This document shows positions 44,201-52,287 of a stretch of 64,000 nucleotides of DNA, in pieces (positions within the stretch are counted from its first letter, which is position 1; each line of letters opens with the position of its first letter). The notes beneath the pieces were generated by a model. It worked only from the letters and a program-made list of their open reading frames with translations, did no database searches and had not been told where the DNA came from. Made by a program: the position numbers and the translations under genes. The DNA is from Lentimicrobium sp. (GTDB lineage Bacteria > Bacteroidota > Bacteroidia > Bacteroidales > Lentimicrobiaceae), in contig JAHYJC010000007.1 of NCBI GenBank assembly GCA_019429275.1, positions 49,165 through 113,164 of the forward strand, written 5' to 3'.

Positions 44201-45066
44201 TTTTTTCGTTCAATCAACTTTTTACTTCCGTCTTTGATTTCTGTTAATCCAATAATATGAAGCAATTCGCCGTAAAAACGTTTATCAAGGCTGTTGCTGT
44301 CGTTGGCGAATGGAAGTTTTAAAAGATGTTCGGGCGAAAGTAATTTGAATAATGAAATGAGTTTATTATCGTCCTTTTTATCATCGTTTCGCAAAGGTTT
44401 ATTATACTCACGAATATCAAAATAGGTGAATTCAATATCATGTTTTATCTCAGCAATAAAGGGTTCAGCTATTTGTTTGTAGAAAAAATCAGTTTTTGTG
44501 TCTGCCAAACGTCCGCCCTCAAAGTCATTGAATTGCTTTACAAGGTTTTTGTTTTGGGCAAATAACCTGTCAAAAAGCGTTGCATCAAAAATAAACCATT
44601 CGTTAATATTGGTCGCAATCAGGTATTTAATTTCAATATTTTTCTGTGTAATTCGCTCTCTCAAATAATACAAAACCAATTCTTGAAAAGCCTTAACGTT
44701 TACCTTGGAAAGCATTTGCTCCGGTGCATCCCCCGTAGCGAATGCTTTCAGCATTTCGACTTTATTGGTCGGCTTTTTCGCTTCAATGATTACTCCAACT
44801 GTCGAGTTTGCATTTTGTCCATTGTGAATAACAAGGTCGTTTCGACCTTTGGTATTTATAAAGTGATTTTGTTTGTAATATGTATCTTTCAGGAAATCCG
44901 AAACAAGGTTTTTATGAAATTCTTCCGATTCGTTATCATTAATCCTGTCGAGCAACTGGATTAAATTAGTCTTGAAACACTCGATTTCAGTCCTGTTAGG
45001 TTTTACTTTCAGAAAGGCTTTGTTTAGTGCCTTCCGAGGTTTCAAGATTCGTATTTGCTCACTCAT
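41284..45066 (-). CDS. Type IIG-like restriction enzyme / DNA methyltransferase fusion
   Basis: A 1260-residue single-chain restriction-modification enzyme (Eco57I/MmeI-like layout). A PD-(D/E)xK-type nuclease lies at the N-terminus (about 75-97: GRNDLVIHNG with Asp77, VGVIIEAKKP with Glu95 and Lys97). The gamma-type N6-adenine methylase has motif I CDPAVGSGHFLVSAL (about 562-575) and motif IV FDVVIGNPPYIRQEE (about 850-860). A long coiled-coil-rich insert (about 740-840) lies between them, and the C-terminal half should be the target-recognition domain (FRGIVTGCNEAFVIDETTK). It is first in a run with RAYT and a DinD-like gene. The recognition site cannot be read from sequence. Confidence 0.92.
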   Translation of the reverse strand: MSEQIRILKPRKALNKAFLKVKPNRTEIECFKTNLIQLLDRINDNESEEFHKNLVSDFLKDTYYKQNHFINTKGRNDLVIHNGQNANSTVGVIIEAKKPTNKVEMLKAFATGDAPEQMLSKVNVKAFQELVLYYLRERITQKNIEIKYLIATNINEWFIFDATLFDRLFAQNKNLVKQFNDFEGGRLADTKTDFFYKQIAEPFIAEIKHDIEFTYFDIREYNKPLRNDDKKDDNKLISLFKLLSPEHLLKLPFANDSNSLDKRFYGELLHIIGLTEIKDGSKKLIERKKDGERNTGSFLENAIIQLDSLDKISRLENPNQFGANTQERLFNVGLELSITWINRILFLKLLEAQLITYHNSSRNGGKGDKSYEFLSFNKIKDYDDLNSLFFQVLASKQNERNEDVKTLFAKVPYLNSSLFEPTEIEHSTLFISQLRNDKTIPIYSQTVLKDTTGKKRTGNINPLEYLFDFLSAYDFASEGSEEIQEDNKTLINASVLGLIFEKINGYKDGSFFTPGFITMYMCHETIRKAVVQKFNETKNWNCSDIDSLYDKIEDRNEANKIINDLKICDPAVGSGHFLVSALNEMIAIKSDLKILQDRDGKRLKEYHFEVVNDELIVTDEDGELFEYNPTNKESQRIQETLFHEKQTIIENCLFGVDLNPNSVKICRLRLWIELLKNAYYKNETELETLPNIDINIKCGNSLISRFALDADLKQALKKSASKWTIDSYRLAVNTYRNAQSKEQKREMERLINEIKTNFRSEISQNDPKVKRLRNLSGELFTLTNQGQLFELSKKEKAGWNAKVTKLTAETQKLEAEIEEIKGNKIYENAFEWRFEFPEVLDDNGDFVGFDVVIGNPPYIRQEEIKELKGYLQNNYATFNSTADLFVYFVEKGINILTKKGDFIFILPNKWVKAGYGIKIREWIKSFQICSIVDFGDLPVFDEATTYPCLLSIKKQKIDNNLIGVSNVETLSFPDGLNNYLISRFYNVEQDLLGKTGWALIDNEAQRIISKIKSNGIELKYLTDIQIFRGIVTGCNEAFVIDETTKNRLIEEDSNSLKIIKPFLAGRDIKRYQSPHANKFLIITQRGIEIENYPAIFNHLKKYEVQLSKKAGGGKWYELQASPADTEKFEKTKIMYPDISKDMNFIIDEEKHYSVNTVYNISSNSKGLLAYLNSKAFHFYYLTISNSIRGGYLRFFTDYMNICPIPKDLDILDEISITIVDIKKQNPSADTTELETQIDQLVYQLYDLTAEEIAIIEGSVR
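43971..43986. repeat. GC-rich hairpin TCCCGC-CATT-GCGGGA inside the restriction gene
   Basis: A perfect 6-bp palindrome in an AT-rich gene. It resembles TCCCGCC-AAC-GGCGGGA at 39683-39699 and an imperfect hairpin at 39844-39859 inside the DinD-like gene. These may be traces of a second REP-like family in this block. Confidence 0.4.
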
Positions 45067-45090
45067 AAATTAAATTCAATTGTGTTCGCG

Positions 45091-45106
45091 AACCGCTTGT
45101 GCGGTT
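45091..45106 (-). promoter_or_regulatory. Hairpin in the leader of the restriction gene
   Basis: AACCGC-TTGT-GCGGTT, a 6-bp GC-rich stem ending 25 nt upstream of the restriction-methylase ATG. It lies between the -7 element and the ribosome-binding region and could limit translation. Confidence 0.35.
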
Positions 45107-45147
45107 TCCATTAATCTAAAATCTGTTTAAATGTTAATTAATATCCA

Positions 45148-45155
45148 CAAATATA
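45148..45155 (-). promoter_or_regulatory. -7 element of the restriction gene (TATATTTG)
   Basis: Minus-strand TATATTTG fits TAnnTTTG and lies 82 nt upstream of the restriction-methylase ATG. No -33 element recognised. Confidence 0.45.
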
Positions 45156-45605
45156 CAATTATCCACGCGTGCGTTGGAAAGAAAACAACTCTTCCCGCAA
45201 TAAAACCGGATTGAACGTTTGGCAAGTGTTTTTTTGCGGGATGTGTTGTATTGTGGGTAGTCTGTTTATAAAATCGTCTTTCTGTTTTGTCTTTTTGTAG
45301 TAAAATTACCGCTGTCGTTGGTTTTCTTCGCTTGCGCCTATCATCAAAGTATAAATCATTTTGCAAAAATCCTGTTACGTGAGGCTGAAAAATTAAACTT
45401 CAGAAATCAGGATAGTTCTTTTGGTCAGGTTCGTTATGTTCTTTTTGTTTCACCTTTAAATCTGTCATGATAGGTCTGGCTGTTTTGATTTTTTTAATTT
45501 CAGTTTTATTATTTACCGAAAAAACTAATATTTCGTAAATTAGCCACCTATCAATGTTCGACCTGTTTCAGACTTTTTTATAATCCATCAGCCAAACTCA
45601 CTGTT

Positions 45606-48600
45606 ATGTCAGCATTTAAAACCAACAGATTGCACCTTGTTTTTGTTTTGTTTGTGCTCTTTTATGCATGTTCTCCGGCCGACAAATTAAAAATAGAGTC
45701 AACCAATTTTGATAAACAAATTGATCCTTATCAGAACCTGGAATTCAACTTTTCGCAAAATGTGATTCCTGATTCATTGGTTGAGAAATGGGACACAACC
45801 CCTTATTTCACCTTTAAACCTGAAGTACCCGGCCGCTATAAATGGTCTGACCCACGAAAACTGGTTTTCATACCTGCTGTTCCTTTTGCCCCAAATACCG
45901 ATTACCTTGCCACCCTGAATAAAGAAATTACAGGATTTGCAAAAAATAAATTTAAAATTCCCGAAACTAAATTACTATTTCATACTCCATACCTTACTAT
46001 TGAAAGGACAAACGCATACTGGGGTTTGAGTGAAACTGATAAAAATCAGATTCAGCTCAGGCTGAATATGGTTTTTAATTATAAAGTCAGTAGCGATAAT
46101 GTGAGGGAATTTCTGGATGTTAAAATCAACGGAGAATCAAAAAGTTACACCATAACTGAAACCTCAGGTGGAAGCATTGTTGAAATTGCAATCCCAACAA
46201 CAGGAGAAAATCTTCAGGGCGAAATGAATGTCGTGATCAAAAAAGGCATGAAGTGCGTGGGTTCCGACAGAGAATTAACCGGAGATAAAGTATTTAACCT
46301 GCAGGTTCCACTGCGCGACCAGCTTCAGATAAGTGATGTAGCTGCTGAATTTGAAGAAGGAGAAGGATTTATCATGGTGTTTACTTCTCAACCCGTTGAA
46401 GATCAAAACATCAAACAGTTGATAAAAATTAGTCCGGCAGTTGACTTCAGCATTCAAACCAAAGGAAATGGTTTCAGAATCAGCGGAGGGTTTGCTGAAG
46501 GACAAACTTACGAATTAACCATTTCAGGGCAGTTAAAAGGTGTATTTGGCCCTGCATTGGGCAGTGATTTTAAGCAAAACGTCTCTTTCGGGGCGCTGCT
46601 GCCTTATATTTCTTTCAGCGACCAGAACAGCCTGTACCTTACGCCGCAAGGATCGAGAAACCTGGGAATCAATATCATCAATATTCCAAAGATAAAGATT
46701 TCAGTTTTCAAGGTATTCGAAAACAATGTACAACATTACCTAAGAAACGGAAAAAGCTGGAACTGGTTTTATGATGATGATGCATACTACGATTCATACA
46801 GTTATAGCCTCGATGAAAATTTTGGAAAAAAAATCAGTAGCCGCGAAATTGACACCCGGTCGCTTCCTAAAAAAGGAAACCTGAGATTGCTTAACGTAAA
46901 ACCCGAAGAACTCGAACTTTCATCGGATATGAAAGGCATTTACCTGATCAGGGCCGAATCAGTTGAAAAATCGTGGTTGGCAGATGTGCAGTTGGTTTCG
47001 GTATCTGATATCGGGCTGATAATTAAAGAAGGTATCGACGAAGTTTTTGTAGCAGCGCGTTCCATCTCAACTGCTCTTCCCATTCAGGGGGTAAACATCA
47101 GGTTTTACAGCCGAAGTAATCAGATTATTTACCAGGCAACAACAGGATCAGATGGGATTCTGATTTTTAAAGACATTAAAAAGACTGCTCCAGGTTTTAA
47201 CATTTCAATGATTTCGGCCAGAAAGAATGATGATTTTAATGTGTTGCTTTACGAAAGGTCTGCTATTGAAACTTCTCGCTTTGATGTGGGCGGAAAACGA
47301 ACGGCAGGTATGAATTACGATGTTTTTATTTATGGCGACCGAAAGCTTTACCGACCCGGAGATTCGGTTTTCTGCAATGCAATTGTCAGAAATTTCAGCT
47401 GGGAAACCATAAGTGATATTCCTGTCAAATTCAGGGTTATCACCCCCGATGGAAAAGATTTTCTCGTAAAAAGGGCACAACTGAATGCGAACGGAGCTGC
47501 ACAACTAAGTTTTGCTCTTCCGGCAACTTCTCTAACAGGTTCGTATGTTGTAGAGGTTCTTTCAGGAAATGATGTGATGTTGGGAAATTACCGCATTTCG
47601 ATTGAAGAATTTATGCCCGATCGCATAAAAGTGGATGTAAAACCAAACAAAACGTCGTTTTTGCCTGGCGAAAAACTCTCATTAAACATCAATGCCACAA
47701 ACCTTTTTGGCCCTCCCGCCGCAAACCGTAAAACAGAAAATGAACTCAGGATAAGCCGTAAAACATTCATACCAAAAAAATTCACTGACTTTAATTTTTT
47801 CATTAAGACTGCATCCGACATCGTTTTCGAAAATCAAATCAGCACAGGCCTCACCGATGCAAACGGAAACCTTGTACAGGAGTTCACACTTCCTGTTTTT
47901 GAAAATATAGGCATGCTTGATGCCAAAGTTTACACCACCGTATTCGACGAAACCGGCAGGCCTGTAAATCGTTTTACCCAGGTTGAAATTGCAACCCAAA
48001 AGGAAATGTTCGGGATAAAACAACTGCCGGGATGGGTGAATACCAAAAGGCCGCTTTCGATCAGTATAATTGCCGTTGATCAAAAAGAAAATACCTTGAA
48101 TGCAAAAGCCCGCATTGAAGTCATCCAATTGAAATGGGAAACAGTTCTGGAACGCAATTATGGCAATACCAGCTATCGTTCGCAGAAAAAAGAAACTGTG
48201 GCCATGTCGCGCGATGTTAACATGACAGCTTCGGGATATGATTTTCAGTTTACACCGCCGGCAGCAGGCGAATATGAGGTAAGAATAAGCAGGCAAGGCA
48301 GTGCCAACTTTGTATCCTCGGGGTTTTATGCTTACGGATTCAGCGATTACGGATCTTCTGCATTTTTCGTGAACCGCGAAGGAGAAGTTGGCATTGAAAC
48401 CGACAAACAGGAATATATGCCGGGTGACGAAGCAAAACTGTTATTTAAAACACCATTTGAAGGCGAGTTACTTGTGACCATTGAACAGGATAAAGTTCTG
48501 GAGTACCGCACCCTGAAAGCAGATGCTTCGGGTGCCAACATGAAACTGAGAATCACCGACAAACATTTACCAAACATTTACATCAGTGCCACACTCATCC

Positions 48601-51005
48601 GCAAGAACGATGGATCAGGGCTTCCACTGACCGTTGGGCATGGGTACCTTAATCTTAAAGTTGACAATCCGGCGCTCAAACTTCCGGTTGAAATTGTAGC
48701 TCCTGAAAAAATCAGGTCAAAAACCAATCAACCCATCAGCATAAAAACAGCACCGGGGGCTGAAGTTACACTGGCAGTGGTTGATGAAGGAATTCTGCAG
48801 ATCACTTCCTACCCTACGCCCAACCCTTATGAATGGTTCTATGGAAAAAGGGCGCTGGAAGTTAAGTCTTACGATTTATTTGATGAAATTTTCCCTGAAC
48901 TTGGAAGCCGGCGTTCTTCGAGCGGCGGCGATGCTGCTTTCGATCTTGGCAGCAGACTTAACCCGCTTACGAGTAAACGTGTAAAATTGCTTTCTATCTG
49001 GAGTGGCGTTAAAAAAGCCAATTCTTCGGGCGAAGTTACTTTCACGGCTGCCATTCCGGCTTTCTCAGGAGCCGTAAGAATAATGGCCACAGCCTACAAA
49101 GGGAAACAGTTTGGTTCATCCGACAAGGAAATGAAAGTTTCCGATCCGCTGGTAATCAGCAGCTCATTGCCGCGCTTCCTAAGCCCGGGTGATGTTGCTG
49201 ATATTGTGATTACCCTCACCAATACCACGGCAAAGCCTCTTGCAGCAAACCTGAAAATTACCACAAACGGACCGGTTTCTGCCGGGCAGTTGGAGAAGAG
49301 CTCGATAAATATACCCGCCAACAGTGAAATTCAGACTGGCTATGCACTTGTAGCCGGTAATAATGTGGGAGGAGCTTCGGTTAATGTAAAGGTTACTGCT
49401 GCAGGAGAAACTTTTATTGATGAAACCGAGCTTACAGTCAGGCCAGCCTCGCCCCTTGAAAAGACTACCAAAGCAGGCACATTAAAGGCCAGAGAAAAAA
49501 TCACTCTCAAATCTGAAGAAGTGTTTCTTGAAGGAACTTCAAAATCGAGACTTTTATTAACACAATCTCCTGCCGGAAGGTATTCTCGTGATCTTGGGCA
49601 GCTCGTCAATTATCCGCATGGTTGTCTCGAGCAAACCATTTCCACCGCATTCCCTCAGATTTACTTCCCCGGACTTGCAAAAATGCTAAAACAAGAGAAT
49701 GTTGGCCGAATCAATACTTCCGAAAATATCAATGCTGCCATACTGAAGATTTCGGGTTTGCAGCAATATAATGGTGGACTTGTAATGTGGCCCTCAGGTG
49801 GTGAAGCAGACTGGTGGACAACAGCCTATGCGGCAAATTTTTTGTATGAAGCTGAAAAAGGCGGTTATACAGTAAACCAATTGGTTATTGATAATATACT
49901 TCGCTACCTGACAGAAAAAGTAAAACAGAAGCCCTATACCGAATACTTTTACCGAACAGGAGATAACAATGCCTGGCAGAAGAAGGTACAGGCCCACCGT
50001 GAAATTTTCTATTCACTTTATGTACTCGCTTTGAATGGTAAACAGCATTTGCCAACCATGAATTACTACAAAGCCAGAACCAGCGAATTAACCACCGACA
50101 GCCGCTACATGCTTGCGTGCACTTATGCATTGCTTGGCGACACCCGTAGTTTTCAATCGCTATTGCCAACCTCATGGGACACCAATGAAGAGGCTATGGC
50201 TATGACAGGAGGGAGTTACAGTTCGCCGGTAAGAGATAAGGCAATAGCATTGTACACCCTGTTGCATGCTGATCCCGGCCATCCACAGGTAGCCTTGATG
50301 GCACGACAATTGGGTGAAATGATCAATGGAAAATCATGGATGTCGACCCAGGAACAGGCTTTTTCAATGCTTGCCCTGGGAAAACTGTCCGGTCAGGCTG
50401 CAAAAGAGAAGGTCACCGCCGAAGTATCAGTAGCAGGTCGGAAAACAGCAACATTTAACGGAGAAGATTTGATTATTAACCTTACAGGCCAGACAGCAAC
50501 CCTGAGTGCCGGTGGATCGGGAAATTTATTTTATTATTTTGAAACCCAGGGCATACCATCAACCAATACAAACCGGGAACAAGACAATATACTTTCTGTA
50601 AGACGAAATTTTCTTGACAGAAATGGCAGGGCTTTAACCCGTAATGAATTCCGACAAAACGACCTCATTGTTGTGGAAATCAGCATTTCAACCACCGATA
50701 ACAGCCAGATTGAGAATGTTGTGATTACGGATATGCTACCGGCGTGTTTCGAAGTTGAAAACGTAAGACTCACCCCTGAGCGTGGACTTGAATGGACAAA
50801 AAACCGGTCAATACCTGACCATATCGATTTCCGTGATGACCGCGTAAATCTGTTTACCCAGGCAAGCGGCCAAACCAAAAAATTCTACTACATGCTGAGG
50901 GTGGTTGGTAAAGGGACGTATAAACTCGGTCCGGCAAGTGCAGAAGCCATGTATAATGGTTCTTATTATTCCTATTCAGGAGCAGGAATGGTTACAGTGA
51001 GATGA
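45606..51005 (+). CDS. Alpha-2-macroglobulin family lipoprotein with thioester motif
   Basis: A 1799-residue bacterial alpha-2-macroglobulin, a broad protease trap held at a membrane. The signal peptide ends in FYAC (Cys22). A chain of MG-type beta domains fills about 30-1150 (including RKLYRPGDSVFCNAIVRNF and EVTLAVVDEGILQITSYPTPNPYEWFYG). The thioester region is complete: PHGCLEQTISTAFPQ with Cys1340 and Gln1343, followed by the alpha-helical toroid and a C-terminal receptor-like domain (about 1620-1799). Many bacterial homologues sit beside pbpC; here the next gene, 1 nt downstream, instead encodes a membrane protein with an HELGH motif. Confidence 0.94.
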   Translation: MSAFKTNRLHLVFVLFVLFYACSPADKLKIESTNFDKQIDPYQNLEFNFSQNVIPDSLVEKWDTTPYFTFKPEVPGRYKWSDPRKLVFIPAVPFAPNTDYLATLNKEITGFAKNKFKIPETKLLFHTPYLTIERTNAYWGLSETDKNQIQLRLNMVFNYKVSSDNVREFLDVKINGESKSYTITETSGGSIVEIAIPTTGENLQGEMNVVIKKGMKCVGSDRELTGDKVFNLQVPLRDQLQISDVAAEFEEGEGFIMVFTSQPVEDQNIKQLIKISPAVDFSIQTKGNGFRISGGFAEGQTYELTISGQLKGVFGPALGSDFKQNVSFGALLPYISFSDQNSLYLTPQGSRNLGINIINIPKIKISVFKVFENNVQHYLRNGKSWNWFYDDDAYYDSYSYSLDENFGKKISSREIDTRSLPKKGNLRLLNVKPEELELSSDMKGIYLIRAESVEKSWLADVQLVSVSDIGLIIKEGIDEVFVAARSISTALPIQGVNIRFYSRSNQIIYQATTGSDGILIFKDIKKTAPGFNISMISARKNDDFNVLLYERSAIETSRFDVGGKRTAGMNYDVFIYGDRKLYRPGDSVFCNAIVRNFSWETISDIPVKFRVITPDGKDFLVKRAQLNANGAAQLSFALPATSLTGSYVVEVLSGNDVMLGNYRISIEEFMPDRIKVDVKPNKTSFLPGEKLSLNINATNLFGPPAANRKTENELRISRKTFIPKKFTDFNFFIKTASDIVFENQISTGLTDANGNLVQEFTLPVFENIGMLDAKVYTTVFDETGRPVNRFTQVEIATQKEMFGIKQLPGWVNTKRPLSISIIAVDQKENTLNAKARIEVIQLKWETVLERNYGNTSYRSQKKETVAMSRDVNMTASGYDFQFTPPAAGEYEVRISRQGSANFVSSGFYAYGFSDYGSSAFFVNREGEVGIETDKQEYMPGDEAKLLFKTPFEGELLVTIEQDKVLEYRTLKADASGANMKLRITDKHLPNIYISATLIRKNDGSGLPLTVGHGYLNLKVDNPALKLPVEIVAPEKIRSKTNQPISIKTAPGAEVTLAVVDEGILQITSYPTPNPYEWFYGKRALEVKSYDLFDEIFPELGSRRSSSGGDAAFDLGSRLNPLTSKRVKLLSIWSGVKKANSSGEVTFTAAIPAFSGAVRIMATAYKGKQFGSSDKEMKVSDPLVISSSLPRFLSPGDVADIVITLTNTTAKPLAANLKITTNGPVSAGQLEKSSINIPANSEIQTGYALVAGNNVGGASVNVKVTAAGETFIDETELTVRPASPLEKTTKAGTLKAREKITLKSEEVFLEGTSKSRLLLTQSPAGRYSRDLGQLVNYPHGCLEQTISTAFPQIYFPGLAKMLKQENVGRINTSENINAAILKISGLQQYNGGLVMWPSGGEADWWTTAYAANFLYEAEKGGYTVNQLVIDNILRYLTEKVKQKPYTEYFYRTGDNNAWQKKVQAHREIFYSLYVLALNGKQHLPTMNYYKARTSELTTDSRYMLACTYALLGDTRSFQSLLPTSWDTNEEAMAMTGGSYSSPVRDKAIALYTLLHADPGHPQVALMARQLGEMINGKSWMSTQEQAFSMLALGKLSGQAAKEKVTAEVSVAGRKTATFNGEDLIINLTGQTATLSAGGSGNLFYYFETQGIPSTNTNREQDNILSVRRNFLDRNGRALTRNEFRQNDLIVVEISISTTDNSQIENVVITDMLPACFEVENVRLTPERGLEWTKNRSIPDHIDFRDDRVNLFTQASGQTKKFYYMLRVVGKGTYKLGPASAEAMYNGSYYSYSGAGMVTVR

Positions 51006-51006
51006 T

Positions 51007-52029
51007 ATGACAGCAACAATTGAAGAAATTTTACCTGAGATTCAACTATGGTTTCAGTTATTCTGGAGAGAATTTCAACAGTTCCCCTGGGCCGAAGTGG
51101 CTATTGTATGGACCATGTTATTCGTTATTTGCGGATACCTGATCAGGCCGGTAAGTCTTATGGCTGAAGTATCTGAAAAAAATAAAACCCAGCCGGTAGT
51201 CCTTATGCTGTCAGGCCTGTTTCTTACACTGATTACCGGAATCTTTTATTCGTTAATCCCCGGGATAGTAACCGGATTTCTGCTTTTATACCTTATTCCA
51301 CTGGTTCTGGGTTTATTGAGCGGATTTTTTCATTTACTCATCAGCAAACGCAAACCGACTTTAAAAAATGCGATCTCGATATTTGCCGGCATTTTTTACA
51401 TTGATCCCAAACTGAGCTTTTCCGGCGGAGTTTGGCAAGCCATCCGAAAACTGGTGTGGGAGCAACCACAAACCCTGATGGGACACGGTTTTGCACAACT
51501 GATAAATTCCTTCGGACTTATTTCAGATGTCATTCATGCCGAGGGTGTTACCATTATCCAGGGAAAAATCCCTATGGCTAATGGCGTCTCTTTTGGACCC
51601 TTTGTTCTGGTTACAACAAAATACTCAGGATCAGAAACGAACATCGATATTGCTGACAAAAGTTCCTACATGAATATTCTGGTAAGGCATGAGCTTGGCC
51701 ACAGCCTTCAAAGCCGTAACAGCGGGCCCATATACCTGTTCAAATACGGAATTCCCAGTGCGATGAGCCAGGGCTGGACAGAAAAAGATGCTGAATTCAG
51801 ATCGGACAAACATTTTCTTAAAAACCATGGAATAACTCCGGTTTTTGTTTCGTATGAAAAAAACCAAAAACCCGCCAGTCCCGGAATCCTGTCGTACTTT
51901 ATTTTGGTGATTACTTTGATATGGGGCTCCATTTCGGGTGCAGCTTCAGGTTTAATTGGTGCCTGGCTTTTTGTTTCTGGACTGATAGCCCTTTTCAACC
52001 TGGGTAAAAAACAAAACCGGATATTATAG
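51007..52029 (+). CDS. Integral membrane protein with HELGH metalloprotease-like motif
   Basis: A 340-residue membrane protein. Helices lie at about 27-43, 60-105 (two or three) and 290-330 (one long or two). The soluble middle part has NILVRHELGHSLQSRNSGPIYLFKYGIPSAMS, with His228-Glu229 and His232 forming an HExxH site, and an acidic GWTEKDAE that could supply a third ligand. A similar HE-GH-LQ ... YLFKYGIPS pattern occurs in Bacteroidota proteins and some Rhs C-terminal domains. It starts 1 nt after the alpha-2-macroglobulin stop, so the two are translationally coupled. Protease function is inferred. Confidence 0.7.
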   Translation: MTATIEEILPEIQLWFQLFWREFQQFPWAEVAIVWTMLFVICGYLIRPVSLMAEVSEKNKTQPVVLMLSGLFLTLITGIFYSLIPGIVTGFLLLYLIPLVLGLLSGFFHLLISKRKPTLKNAISIFAGIFYIDPKLSFSGGVWQAIRKLVWEQPQTLMGHGFAQLINSFGLISDVIHAEGVTIIQGKIPMANGVSFGPFVLVTTKYSGSETNIDIADKSSYMNILVRHELGHSLQSRNSGPIYLFKYGIPSAMSQGWTEKDAEFRSDKHFLKNHGITPVFVSYEKNQKPASPGILSYFILVITLIWGSISGAASGLIGAWLFVSGLIALFNLGKKQNRIL

Positions 52030-52058
52030 AAATTTCAGAAAAATATAAAGCAGAAAAA

Positions 52059-52096
52059 TATAAACAGCCTGTTTCATGCGAAACAGGCTGTTTATA
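52059..52096. terminator. 17-bp bidirectional terminator hairpin
   Basis: TATAAACAGCCTGTTTC and its exact complement flank a 4-nt ATGC loop. It lies 30 nt past the membrane-protease-like gene and 17 nt from the ferritin-like remnant on the other strand. The loop and arms are typical of a strong intrinsic terminator, though the flanking T-runs are short. Confidence 0.8.
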
Positions 52097-52112
52097 AATG
52101 TTTAAAAAAAGT

Positions 52113-52240
52113 TTAGAATGGCCAGAACTGATTGTCGTACCAAATGTCTTCTTTCAATTGTTCATTCAGTTCGTGAAGCACTTTATGGTGGCCTTTTCCC
52201 CAAGTCGGCAAGCCAAATAAGAATTCTTTTTTCCTGGATT
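52113..52240 (-). pseudogene. Decayed 3' end of a ferritin-like gene
   Basis: The first about 100 bases match the 3' end of the intact ferritin-like gene at 54608-55105 almost exactly (shared C-terminal residues KGHHKVLHELNEQLKEDIWYDNQFWPF, 27 residues with the same stop). A 1-nt insertion near 52198 shifts the frame just before the match ends, and upstream similarity decays until about 52240. No start or ribosome-binding site is visible. It is a remnant copy, lying as a direct repeat of the intact gene's 3' end on the other side of the GT-C-like gene. Confidence 0.85.
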
Positions 52241-52287
52241 TGCGTCTATCCTGTCTGCTATGAATAACCCTGAACATCAGGTTCAGA

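Larger units (their letters stand above)
45067..45605. other. Right flank of the accessory block
   Basis: Gene-free. It holds a hairpin just before the restriction gene (45091-45106) and its likely -7 element (45148-45155). The rest has a mixed composition with GC-rich patches (45165-45175, 45235-45245). No clear promoter for the alpha-2-macroglobulin gene and no direct repeat with the left flank was found. Confidence 0.5.

Noticed and set aside
45127..45366. 79-codon frame upstream of the restriction gene
   Set aside because: It overlaps the likely restriction-gene promoter and shows no known motif or plausible ribosome-binding site.
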